From contig DATKDT010000032.1 of the NCBI GenBank assembly GCA_035512575.1, positions 1-27,917 on the forward strand: a stretch of DNA of 27,917 bases. The letters run 5' to 3'. Numbering within the stretch: the first letter of the stretch is position 1; every line of letters begins with the position of its first letter. The position numbers and the translations under genes are program-made. The stretch is from JALYRV01 sp035512575. GTDB lineage: Bacteria > Acidobacteriota > Vicinamibacteria > Vicinamibacterales > SCN-69-37. The notes under the pieces were generated by a model. The model searched no databases, was not told where the DNA came from, and saw nothing but the letters and a program-made list of their open reading frames with translations. Below are positions 8,590-15,962 of the stretch, in pieces.

Positions 8590-8796
8590 CTAGTCTGGTT
8601 TGGTGACGTTTCCGGCCTGCGGGCCCTTCGGACCGTCGACGATCTCGAACTCGACCGCCTGGCCTTCCTCCAGCGTCCGGAAGCCGTTCCCCTGGATCGC
8701 CGAAAAATGAACGAACACGTCACTGCCGCCTTCGCGCTCGATGAAACCGTAGCCCTTGGCGTTGTTGAACCACTTGACCTTACCAGTAATACGCAT
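8590..8796 (-). CDS. Cold-shock-domain protein (CspA family)
   Basis: The 68-residue protein is a single cold-shock domain that binds single-stranded RNA or DNA and acts as an RNA chaperone. RNP1 (KGYGFI, 14-19) and RNP2 (VFVHF, 27-31) are intact, with the start MRITGKVKWFNNAKGYGFI. The ATG at 8796 is chosen because it opens the domain and has AGAGG upstream at good spacing; the longer frame to 8904 would translate the structured leader. It has its own promoter (8959-8987), a leader of about 155 nt packed with hairpins, and a 3' terminator hairpin, so it is monocistronic. Regulation by leader structure is likely. Confidence 0.96.
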   Translation of the reverse strand: MRITGKVKWFNNAKGYGFIEREGGSDVFVHFSAIQGNGFRTLEEGQAVEFEIVDGPKGPQAGNVTKPD

Positions 8797-8816
8797 GTAC
8801 TTGCCTCTGTCTTGCG

Positions 8817-8881
8817 GGCGCCGGACGGCCGGCGCCAGATCACCCGGGCCGATCGTTCCCCGGAAACCCGCGGGGTTTCCG
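8817..8881 (-). promoter_or_regulatory. Two strong hairpins in the csp 5' leader
   Basis: In the minus direction the leader first meets a perfect 9-bp stem (arms 8881-8873 and 8869-8861, CGGAAACCC/GGGTTTCCG, loop of 3). It then meets a perfect 8-bp stem (arms 8836-8829 and 8824-8817, GGCGCCGG/CCGGCGCC, tetraloop) that ends just upstream of the Shine-Dalgarno sequence. Both are seen directly. A temperature-dependent role is inferred from the gene they precede. Confidence 0.7.
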
Positions 8882-8902
8882 TCTATCGATGCGTCCGGGC
8901 AC

Positions 8903-8954
8903 AAAAAAGGCCGCGAGTGCGGCCCTTAACGCGGCACGGCGTTACGAGTGCCGC
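8903..8954 (-). terminator. Intrinsic terminator/attenuator at the start of the csp leader
   Basis: On the minus strand, GGCCGC-ACTC-GCGGCC (8924-8909) is followed at once by six T (8908-8903), a textbook Rho-independent terminator. Just before it lies another stem, GCGGCAC (8954-8948) with GTGCCGC (8937-8931). GCCGCG in the second arm of that stem (8935-8930) can instead pair with CGCGGC in the terminator (8915-8910), giving a mutually exclusive antiterminator. It lies between the promoter and the csp start. Confidence 0.75.
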
Positions 8955-8958
8955 TGCC

Positions 8959-8987
8959 ATACTAGCCAGCGCCCCGGGGGCTGTCAA
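8959..8987 (-). promoter_or_regulatory. Sigma-70-type promoter for the csp leader
   Basis: On the minus strand there is a perfect TTGACA (8987-8982), a 17-bp spacer, then TAGTAT (8964-8959, a 4/6 match to TATAAT). The predicted start is near 8952, giving a 5' leader of about 155 nt to the csp ATG. The -35 is 4 bp from the heptamer hairpin that precedes purH. Confidence 0.75.
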
Positions 8988-8991
8988 CAAG

Positions 8992-9083
8992 ACAGAACAC
9001 AGGACATAGAACACAGAATACAGAAGCCGCCAGCCGCCATCGGACTGTCTTCTGTGTTCTGTGTTCTGTATTCTGTGTCCTTC
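8992..9083. repeat. Inverted heptamer arrays (ACAGAAC / GTTCTGT) upstream of purH
   Basis: The left arm (8992-9026) has five 7-bp units of the type ACAGAAC, and the right arm (9049-9083) has four units of the type GTTCTGT plus a degenerate fifth. Between them lies a 22-nt unrelated loop. The arms can form a hairpin of about 35 bp with scattered mismatches. The unit is the same as in the array beside selA. The right arm ends 2 bp before the purH ATG, leaving no Shine-Dalgarno sequence. Confidence 0.88.
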
Positions 9084-9085
9084 CA

Positions 9086-10618
9086 ATGCGCGCCCTCATC
9101 AGCGTTTCCGACAAGACCGGCCTGATTCCTTTCGCCACGTCGCTCGCGCGGCTTGGCTGGCAGCTCGTGTCCACCGGCGGCACGTCGAAGGCGCTGGCCG
9201 AGGCCGGGCTGCCCGTCACGGGCATCTCCGACGTCACGAACTTTCCCGAGATGATGGACGGGCGGGTCAAGACGCTGCACCCGGCCGTGCACGGCGGCAT
9301 CCTGGCGCGGCGCCACCGCCCCGACGACCTCGAGGCCATCGCGGCCCAGGGCATCACGCCCATCGATCTCGTCGTCGTCAACCTCTATCCGTTTCAGGAG
9401 ACGGCGAAGAAGCCCGGCGTCGCGTTCGACGAGCTGATCGAGCACATCGACATCGGCGGCCCGTCGATGGTGCGATCGGCCGCGAAGAACTTCCGTGACG
9501 TGCTGATTGTCGTTTCGCCGGGCGACTACGACCGCGTGCTGCACCAGCTGGCGCGGCCCGACGGCCCGTCGCTCGACTTCCGCTATCAGCTGATGCGGAA
9601 GGCGTTCATGCACACGGCGTTCTACGACAGCGCGATTGCCGCGACGTTCATGCGGATCGACGCGCCCGGCGCCCAGCACCACCATCCGGAGCCGAAGACG
9701 CTGCGCTACGGCGAGAATCCGCACCAGAAGGCGTCATGGATCGAGCGCCCGGACGAGGGCAGGTGGGTGGTGCACCAGGGCAAGGAGCTCTCGTACACGA
9801 ACCTGCTCGACCTCGACGCGGCGCTGCGCATCGTGCTGGAGTTCACCGAGCCGGCCGCAACCGTGATCAAGCACACGAACCCGTGCGGCACCGCGACCGG
9901 CGCGGCCATCGCCGATGTGTACATCGCCGCCCGCGACGCCGACTCGCTGTCCGCCTTCGGCGGCATCGTCGGCCTGAACCGCGCGATCGACGAGGCGTGC
10001 GCGCGCGCGCTGACGTCCACGTTCATCGAGGCGGTGATCGCGCCCGGCGTCGACGAGGCCGCGAAGCCGATCCTGGCGGCGAAGGCGAACATGCGCGTGG
10101 TGACGGCCGACTTCGCCGGCGCGCGCGGTGGCCTCTATGCCGACACCGGCGAGTCGCGCGCGATTCTGGGCGGCATCCTCATGCAGGAAGCCGATCGCGT
10201 CGACGAGGCGCGCGAACGTTGGCCTTCTGGTGACAGCCCGAAAGTGGTGACCAAACGCGCGCCGACCACTGATGAATGGGAAGCGATGCGCTTCGCATGG
10301 CGCGTCTGCGCGCACGTGAAGTCCAACGCCGTGATCTTCACCGCGCGCGACCGCAGCCTGGCGGTGGGCGCGGGGCAGATGAGCCGTGTCGATGCCGTCA
10401 ACATCGCCGTCGCGAAGGCCTCCGGCACACTTGCCGGGTCCGTTGCCGCGTCCGACGCCTTCTTCCCCTTCCGCGACGGTCTCGACGCCGTCGCCGCCGC
10501 CGGCGCCACCGCCGTCGTCCAGCCTGGCGGCTCGAAGCGCGACGATGAGGTGATTGCGGCGGCGGATGAGCACGGCATCGCGATGGTGTTCACGGGGCGG
10601 CGGCATTTTCGCCACTAG
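9086..10618 (+). CDS. purH: Bifunctional AICAR formyltransferase / IMP cyclohydrolase
   Basis: PurH performs the last two steps of de novo purine synthesis: formylation of AICAR with 10-formyl-THF, then ring closure to IMP. The 510 residues match the family length. The N-terminal IMP cyclohydrolase domain (about 1-190) starts MRALISVSDKTGL and carries VSTGGTSKAL and MMDGRVKTLHPAVHGGIL. The C-terminal transformylase has LRYGENPHQKA, the catalytic Lys262-His263 in VIKHTNPCG, SAFGG, and ends GGSKRDDEVI...FTGRRHF. The start is fixed by the conserved N terminus. No ribosome site is visible because a heptamer array runs almost up to the ATG. The next gene starts immediately after its stop. Confidence 0.98.
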   Translation: MRALISVSDKTGLIPFATSLARLGWQLVSTGGTSKALAEAGLPVTGISDVTNFPEMMDGRVKTLHPAVHGGILARRHRPDDLEAIAAQGITPIDLVVVNLYPFQETAKKPGVAFDELIEHIDIGGPSMVRSAAKNFRDVLIVVSPGDYDRVLHQLARPDGPSLDFRYQLMRKAFMHTAFYDSAIAATFMRIDAPGAQHHHPEPKTLRYGENPHQKASWIERPDEGRWVVHQGKELSYTNLLDLDAALRIVLEFTEPAATVIKHTNPCGTATGAAIADVYIAARDADSLSAFGGIVGLNRAIDEACARALTSTFIEAVIAPGVDEAAKPILAAKANMRVVTADFAGARGGLYADTGESRAILGGILMQEADRVDEARERWPSGDSPKVVTKRAPTTDEWEAMRFAWRVCAHVKSNAVIFTARDRSLAVGAGQMSRVDAVNIAVAKASGTLAGSVAASDAFFPFRDGLDAVAAAGATAVVQPGGSKRDDEVIAAADEHGIAMVFTGRRHFRH

Positions 10619-12232
10619 ATGCGTCTGATCCAACTGCTCGTTGCCGCGTCCGCGCTGCTGCTGTTTCTCGGCCTCGACGCCTCGACCATCTGGGACGCCA
10701 ACGAGGCGTACTACGTCGAGACGCCGCGTCAGATGGTGCAGTCGGGCGACTACGTCAATCCGAGCTTCAACGGCGCGCCACGATTCAATAAACCTGTCCT
10801 GAGCTACTGGGTCGTCGCGGCCTTCTACAAGGTCTTCGGCGTGTCGGTGTGGGCCGAGCGCGTCGCGATTGCGATCGGGGCGCTGGGGATTGCCGCGGCG
10901 GCGTTCGTCATCGCGCGCGTGGCGTGGTCGCTGCGCGCCGCGTGGATTGCCGCGCTGGTGATGCTGTCGGCGCCGCGGGTGGTGTTCTTCGCCAGGCGGA
11001 TCTTCATCGACGTCTGGATCACGATGTTCATGAGCCTGGTGCTCATGTTCTTCGTGCTGGCCGAGGCGCGCCCGCACCACCGGCGGCGTTACCTCCTGCT
11101 GATGTACGCGGCGGCGGGACTCGGCGTGCTGACCAAGGGACCAGTGGCGCTGGTGCTGCCGGCGCTGGCGTTCGGCGTGTACCTGCTCGTGGAGCGCCGC
11201 CTGCGGGACATCCCGCGGATGCATCTCGTGTCCGGCGCCCTGATCGTGCTCGCCATCGTGGCGCCGTGGTACGCCATGGTGTACGCCGAGCATGGCTGGA
11301 CGTACATCCGTGATTTTTTCATCGGCGAGAATCTCGGCCGGTACTCGGACACGTACGGTCAGCAGGCCCGCCCGGTGTACTTCTACGTGCCGGTCCTGCT
11401 GACGGAGCTCTTTCCGTGGTCGCTGTTCGTGCCCGTCGCGCTCTGGGCCGGCTGGCACCGCGCCCGCGCGGGGTCGCATCTCGAACGTCTACTGCTCGCC
11501 TGGATTGCCGTCATCGTGCTCGTCTTCACCTTCTCGAGCACGAAACAGGATCTCTACATCTTTCCGATCGCCGCGGCGCTTGCGGCCCTGATTGCCGGCC
11601 TGCTCGATCGCGCGATCGACGGCGAGCAGCCGGCGGCCACGCAGGCGTTCTGGACGTGGCCGGTGATCGCGGCCGTGATGCTGCTGTTCTGGGCCGGACT
11701 GCAGTGGCTCTTCGGCGTCGAGGCATCGCGTTACTACATCCGGGGCGCGTTCGTCGCCGGTCTCCTGCTGGCCGCGGGCGCGGCCGTGCTGTTCGTGCTC
11801 TGGTGGAAGCGGCGCCACCTGTTCGCGATTGCCGCGCTTGGCATCAGCTTCGTCGCCGTCAATTACACGCTGGTCCTGATCGCGCTGCCCGACTTCGAGC
11901 GCTTCAAGCCGGTTGCGCCGCTGTCGGCCGCGGCCCGCGCGCGCCATCCGGACGCGCGCGTCGTGCAGTACCGCGTCGCGCTGCCGAGCATGGTCTGGTA
12001 TCTCGGAAGGCCCGTCGAGGAAGTGCTCGACGAGCCCGTGCTGCGCGATCGCCTCGCGCGCGACGGCGAGACGCTCGTGCTGCTGAAGGAGGGCGACTAC
12101 CCGGCCGTGCAGGCGCTCGCGCCCACCTGCATCATCGATCGCAAGCCGCTGCTCGACGTGAAGCTGCGCGAAATCATGGCAGGGACGGCGCTGCCCGAGA
12201 TGCTGCTGGTGTCGAATCGCTGCGAAGAGTAG
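10619..12232 (+). CDS. Glycosyltransferase family 39 / ArnT-like membrane protein
   Basis: This is a GT-C-type polytopic membrane enzyme (537 aa) expected to move a sugar from a polyprenyl-phosphate donor to a lipid or protein acceptor on the outer face of the inner membrane. After a first hydrophobic helix comes the acidic loop TIWDANEAYYVETPRQM (about 22-38), the site of the ArnT/PMT catalytic Asp-Glu, then FNKPVLSYW, about ten more helices and a soluble C-terminal domain (about 430-537). Its ATG directly follows the purH stop, so it is cotranscribed. Its last 59 bp overlap the end of the convergent ligase-like gene. The acceptor is unknown; with the neighbouring ligase it points to surface-glycan modification. 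Confidence 0.88.
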   Translation: MRLIQLLVAASALLLFLGLDASTIWDANEAYYVETPRQMVQSGDYVNPSFNGAPRFNKPVLSYWVVAAFYKVFGVSVWAERVAIAIGALGIAAAAFVIARVAWSLRAAWIAALVMLSAPRVVFFARRIFIDVWITMFMSLVLMFFVLAEARPHHRRRYLLLMYAAAGLGVLTKGPVALVLPALAFGVYLLVERRLRDIPRMHLVSGALIVLAIVAPWYAMVYAEHGWTYIRDFFIGENLGRYSDTYGQQARPVYFYVPVLLTELFPWSLFVPVALWAGWHRARAGSHLERLLLAWIAVIVLVFTFSSTKQDLYIFPIAAALAALIAGLLDRAIDGEQPAATQAFWTWPVIAAVMLLFWAGLQWLFGVEASRYYIRGAFVAGLLLAAGAAVLFVLWWKRRHLFAIAALGISFVAVNYTLVLIALPDFERFKPVAPLSAAARARHPDARVVQYRVALPSMVWYLGRPVEEVLDEPVLRDRLARDGETLVLLKEGDYPAVQALAPTCIIDRKPLLDVKLREIMAGTALPEMLLVSNRCEE

Positions 12233-13346
12233 CGCTGCCGGCAAACGGCAGCGTGATCAGCGCGAGCAGCAGGACGAGGAACTCCGAGTCGCCGAAGTTG
12301 TACTCGAACAGCCCCGCGGTCACCATGGCCGCCAGCGCCGCCAGGCCGGCCGCGGCAAGGGCCGTGCGCTCGCGCCGCACCTGGCGCAGCAGGTCGCGCG
12401 CCGCCACCGCCACGAACCATATCCACAGCGCGAGGGCCGGCAGCCCACGCTCGGCGGCAATCTGCGCCGGCACGTTGTGCAGGTGCGGCACTTCGATGTC
12501 CACCGCGTCGTCCGTCCGGTATTCGGGATAGACGCGGCCGACCATGTCGGGTCCGATGCCCGTGATTGGCTCGTCGTTGATCATCCCGGCGCCCGCCTGC
12601 AGCATCGCCACGCGATCCCTGTTGGTCGTCTCCTTCAGATCGAACATCGAGTACGCGCGGTCGACGATGTGGGAGGGGGCGAAGAGGACGAAGCCCGCGA
12701 TGGCCACCGGAAGCAGCGCGACGAGGCGGAAGTCGCGCAGCAGCAGCAGCACCGCGACGCCGACCAGCGCGCCGACGTAGGCGTTGCGCGACAGGGTGGC
12801 GGCCAGCGCGAACAGCAGCGCCGGCATGATCAACGCCGGCCAGATGCGCTTGCCCGGCTCGAACAGCAGGCGCGCGGCCGTGGCGCAGACGAGCAGCATC
12901 AGGATGCCGCTGTACGTCATGTAGTGGCCGAGCGTGCCCTGCGGGCGCTGGCCGAGGTCGACGTAATCGAGCAGCGCGTACTGGTAGACGCCGACCAGCG
13001 CGACGAGCGGACCGATGCTGATGAGCGCGTCGAGCGTCCGTGCCGCGCGATCGCCCCGGAGCAGGCTCATGGTCAGCGGCACGACGAGCAGCAGCAGCAG
13101 CTCCTTGTTGCCCCGCAGGCTCACGCCCGGATCGCGCGAATAGACCGTGGCGACCAGCGTCCAGACGGCGTAGAGGATCAGCGGAAGAAAGAAGGCCGGC
13201 GCCGCGGGCTGATGCTGTCGGCGGACGATGCCAACGAGCCAGCCGAGCGCCGCGAGGGCGAGCAGGCTCTGGCCGGCGGCGATCGAGAACTGGATCGCGC
13301 CGAAGGCGGCGACGAGCGCCAGGGCAGACGCGCGCTCGAGCGTCAC
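12174..13346 (-). CDS. O-antigen ligase / Wzy-like polysaccharide membrane protein
   Basis: A 390-residue polytopic protein with about 10-12 hydrophobic helices and a large periplasmic loop containing GIGPDMVGRVYPEYRTDD and VPHLHNVPAQIAAERGLPAL. That His-Asn block is the hallmark of the Wzy_C domain of O-antigen ligases and polymerases. Such enzymes join polyprenyl-linked glycans to lipid A core or to each other. The GTG at 13346 overlaps the stop of the Trm112-like gene (GTGA) and starts just before the first helix; the upstream extension of the frame is antisense to other genes. Ligase versus polymerase cannot be told from sequence alone. Confidence 0.85.
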   Translation of the reverse strand: MTLERASALALVAAFGAIQFSIAAGQSLLALAALGWLVGIVRRQHQPAAPAFFLPLILYAVWTLVATVYSRDPGVSLRGNKELLLLLVVPLTMSLLRGDRAARTLDALISIGPLVALVGVYQYALLDYVDLGQRPQGTLGHYMTYSGILMLLVCATAARLLFEPGKRIWPALIMPALLFALAATLSRNAYVGALVGVAVLLLLRDFRLVALLPVAIAGFVLFAPSHIVDRAYSMFDLKETTNRDRVAMLQAGAGMINDEPITGIGPDMVGRVYPEYRTDDAVDIEVPHLHNVPAQIAAERGLPALALWIWFVAVAARDLLRQVRRERTALAAAGLAALAAMVTAGLFEYNFGDSEFLVLLLALITLPFAGSATLRSDSTPAASRAAPSLP

Positions 13347-13513
13347 TGTTCGATTGCGGCCTCGTCGACGAGCATGACGGGAATGTCGTCCTTGATCGGA
13401 TAGACACGCTTGCACGACGCGCACTTGAGCGCGGTGCCGTCCTTCACCAGCTGCACCGGCGTCTTGCACGCGGGGCAGGCCAGGATTTCCAGCAGCTGAG
13501 GATCGATGGCCAT
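13343..13513 (-). CDS. Trm112-family small zinc-ribbon protein
   Basis: This 56-residue protein begins MAIDPQLLEILACPACKTPVQLV and has two CxxC pairs (Cys13/16 and Cys31/34) followed by RVYPIKDDIPVML, the complete Trm112/UPF0434 (YcaR-like) pattern. Eukaryotic Trm112 activates methyltransferases; bacterial members are poorly understood. It overlaps the downstream ligase-like gene by 4 nt. The ATG at 13513 is clear from the family N terminus. The short divergent spacer to the TPR gene (42 bp) holds TATAAC and TACAAT on the plus strand as possible -10 elements, without clear -35 boxes. Confidence 0.93.
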   Translation of the reverse strand: MAIDPQLLEILACPACKTPVQLVKDGTALKCASCKRVYPIKDDIPVMLVDEAAIEQ

Positions 13514-13555
13514 GGCTGGGATGACTATAACAGGGAAGGTACAATCACGACGGAG

Positions 13556-15178
13556 ATGATGGCCCCCGTCGTTCTGCAGGCCCCCGCGCCCCCCGCGGCG
13601 CAGCCCGCCCCCGATCGCGCCGAGGCGTATTACCTGTTCCTGCGCGGACGGCAGCTCGAAGCCGGGGGAGACGTCGACGCGGCGCTCGCGGCCTACCGCC
13701 GCGCGCTGACGCTGGCGCCCCGGTCGGCGGACATTCATGCCGAACTGGCGGGCCTGTTTGCCCGGCAGAATCGCGGCCCCGAAGCCCTGGCCGAGGGCCA
13801 GGCCGCGCTGGCCATCGATCCCGCGAACCGTGAGGCGCACCGCATTCTTGGCTTCGTGTTCGCCGGCATGGTCGAACGCGACCCGGTGGGCGAAGAGTCG
13901 CCGCGGGCCGTCGAGAACGCCAGGAAGGCGGCGGCGCATTTCGAGAAAGCGCTGGCCGGGGGCGGCGGCGACCCCTCCGCGCAGCTCACGCTCGGCCGGC
14001 TGTACGTCATCGCCGGCGACTACCATCGCGCGATTGCGACGCTGCGCGAGTTCCTGCTCGACCAGCCCGGCTTCACGGAAGCCACGCTGCTGCTCTCCGA
14101 CGCGCACGCGGGCATGGGCGACATCGACGGCGCCATCGCGGCGCTCGAACAGGTCGTCGACACCGACCTGGGCCTGTCGCGCACGGCCATCCGCCTCGCG
14201 GAGCTGTACGAGCTTCGCGGGCGCTGGCAGGACGCCGCGGATCTCTATGCCGGGCTGATTCGTGAGTCGCCGCGCATGGCCGCCGTGCTTCGGCCGCGGC
14301 TCGCCACGGCGCTCGTCAACGCGGGCCGGCTCGACGAGGCCCGCGCGCTGCTCCGCGAGCTGTCGGCGGCGAGCCCCGCCGATCCCGGTGTGTGGTTCCT
14401 GCTCTCGCAGGCCGAGCTGCGCGCGGGCATGCTGGGCGACGCCGAGCAGGCCGCGCGCCGGATACTCGCGCTCGACGCCGGCGATCCGCGCGGCGCGGCC
14501 GCGCTCGCCGACGTCCTGATCGCGCGCCGCGAATTTCCCCGCGCGCTCGAGACGCTGCAGCCGATGCTCGCCCAGGGCGAAGCCGGCACGCTCACGCCGG
14601 CCGCCGAGGAGATGATCGCGCCGCGCGCCGCGCACGTGCTCGGCGAGCTTGGCCGGCACGACAAGGCAGTCGACGTGCTCGAGCGGCTCTCGCGCCGGCT
14701 GCCGGGCGATGTGGACGTGACGTTCGAGCTCGGCGCCGCGTACGAGCGCGCGCGCAGGCATGCCGACGCCGAACGCGTCTTCCGCGGTCTCGTCCAGGCC
14801 GACCCGTCGCACGCCCTGGCCCTCAACTATCTCGGCTACATGCTGGCCGATCGCGGCGAGCGGCTCGACGAGGCCGTGTCGCTCGTGTCGCGCGCGCTGG
14901 CACTCGAGCCGGACAATCCGTCGTTCCACGACAGTCTCGGCTGGGCCTACTACCGCCAGCAGCGCTACGAGCTCGCCGAACGGCACCTGGCGAAAGCCGC
15001 GGCCGGCGCGGCCACCAGCTCGGTGGTGCTCGATCACTACGGCGACGTGCTGTTCGCCCTGAAGCGGCCGGCCGAGGCGATTGCCGCCTGGCAGAAGGCG
15101 CTGGCCGGAGACCGGAATGACATCGATCCCGCAGTCATCGCCAGGAAGATCGCGCGTGCCAAAGAGATTGCGCGCTAG
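13556..15178 (+). CDS. Tetratricopeptide-repeat protein
   Basis: A 540-residue protein made of consecutive 34-residue helical repeats from about residue 22 to the end. Clear examples are AEAYYLFLRGRQLEAGGDVDAA... at the N terminus, the HALALNYLGYMLADRGERLDEAV unit and the SFHDSLGWAYYRQQRYELAE unit near the C terminus, which are close to the TPR consensus. The start is one of two adjacent ATGs (13556 or 13559). No signal peptide is visible, only a Pro/Ala-rich N terminus. It overlaps the following lipoprotein gene. In Pseudomonas a TPR protein also precedes lolB and ispE, so a role in outer-membrane lipoprotein or envelope handling is plausible but unproven. Confidence 0.9.
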   Translation: MMAPVVLQAPAPPAAQPAPDRAEAYYLFLRGRQLEAGGDVDAALAAYRRALTLAPRSADIHAELAGLFARQNRGPEALAEGQAALAIDPANREAHRILGFVFAGMVERDPVGEESPRAVENARKAAAHFEKALAGGGGDPSAQLTLGRLYVIAGDYHRAIATLREFLLDQPGFTEATLLLSDAHAGMGDIDGAIAALEQVVDTDLGLSRTAIRLAELYELRGRWQDAADLYAGLIRESPRMAAVLRPRLATALVNAGRLDEARALLRELSAASPADPGVWFLLSQAELRAGMLGDAEQAARRILALDAGDPRGAAALADVLIARREFPRALETLQPMLAQGEAGTLTPAAEEMIAPRAAHVLGELGRHDKAVDVLERLSRRLPGDVDVTFELGAAYERARRHADAERVFRGLVQADPSHALALNYLGYMLADRGERLDEAVSLVSRALALEPDNPSFHDSLGWAYYRQQRYELAERHLAKAAAGAATSSVVLDHYGDVLFALKRPAEAIAAWQKALAGDRNDIDPAVIARKIARAKEIAR

Positions 15179-15962
15179 CGCGGCGCTCGCGCTCGCGCTT
15201 GGCCTGGCGGCGGCCGGCTGCGCGCCGAAGCGCTTCACCCTGCCCGCCGATCCCGGCGTGCCGGTGGACGCGTTCGCCGAGGCGTGGCGGCAGGTAGCCG
15301 CGCCCTGCCTGGGCGTGCGCACGCTGACCGCGGAGCTCGCCCTGTCGGGCCGCGCCGGCGGCACGCGCCTTCGCGGCGGCCGCGTGCAGGCCGGCTTCGA
15401 GGCGCCAGGGCGCATCCGCCTCGAGGGCGTCGCGCCGTTCGGCCAGCCCGTCTTCATCCTCGCGGGTGACGCGAGGCGCGCGACGCTGCTGCTGCCGCGC
15501 GACGAGCGTGTGGTGCAGGCGGCCGATGCGGCCGAGATTCTCGAAGCGCTCGCCGGCGTGCGGCTCGACGCCGACACGCTGCGCGCGGTCGTCGCGGGAT
15601 GTGCGATGACGTCGCCTCCCGTCGGAGCGACACAGCACGGCGACGTCATGCGCTTTGCGTTTGACGAGGGCGCGGTCTACGTCCGCACGCGCGGCGCCGA
15701 GCGGCGCATTGTCGCCGCCGAGGCGCGGCCGTTTCTCGTGGAGTACCTCGACGAGGCCGCGTCAGGCGCGTGGCCGCGCCGCGTGCGGATCTCGCGCGAG
15801 CTGCCCGGCGACGCGCGCGTGGACCTGACGATCGGCATCTCCCAGGTGGACACGAACATGACGCTGCCCCCCGAAGCCTTCACGATCGACGTGCCGCCCG
15901 GCGCGATGCCCATGACGCTGGCGCAGCTGCGCGCCGCGGGGCCTCTCGGGGATCGCGAGTGA
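15156..15962 (+). CDS. LolB-like outer-membrane lipoprotein
   Basis: The GTG at 15156, inside the TPR gene end, gives 268 residues with a lipoprotein signal: basic MPKRLR, a hydrophobic Ala/Leu stretch and the lipobox LAAAGC (Cys22, followed by Ala, so not an Asp+2 retention signal). The mature part is beta-rich (TLTAELALSGRAGG, RVQAGFEAPGRIRLEG, ATLLLPRDERVVQA). This fits the LolB/LolA half-barrel fold that receives lipoproteins at the outer membrane. The strongest support is position: TPR-lolB-ispE-tRNA-Gln-prs-rplY-pth is the Pseudomonas order. Sequence similarity alone is weak, and a DUF4292-type lipoprotein is the alternative. Confidence 0.7.
   Translation: MPKRLRASAALALALGLAAAGCAPKRFTLPADPGVPVDAFAEAWRQVAAPCLGVRTLTAELALSGRAGGTRLRGGRVQAGFEAPGRIRLEGVAPFGQPVFILAGDARRATLLLPRDERVVQAADAAEILEALAGVRLDADTLRAVVAGCAMTSPPVGATQHGDVMRFAFDEGAVYVRTRGAERRIVAAEARPFLVEYLDEAASGAWPRRVRISRELPGDARVDLTIGISQVDTNMTLPPEAFTIDVPPGAMPMTLAQLRAAGPLGDRE

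Noticed and set aside
8797..8904. 36-residue N-terminal extension of the cold-shock protein
   Set aside because: It would translate the hairpin-rich leader, has no ribosome site at its start, and the family begins at the domain itself.
13514..15649. Very long minus-strand open frame opposite the TPR and LolB-like genes
   Set aside because: It is an extension of the Trm112-like frame through antisense GC-rich sequence. The translation is low-complexity Arg/Ala/Gly without motifs, and the real Trm112 start is at 13513.
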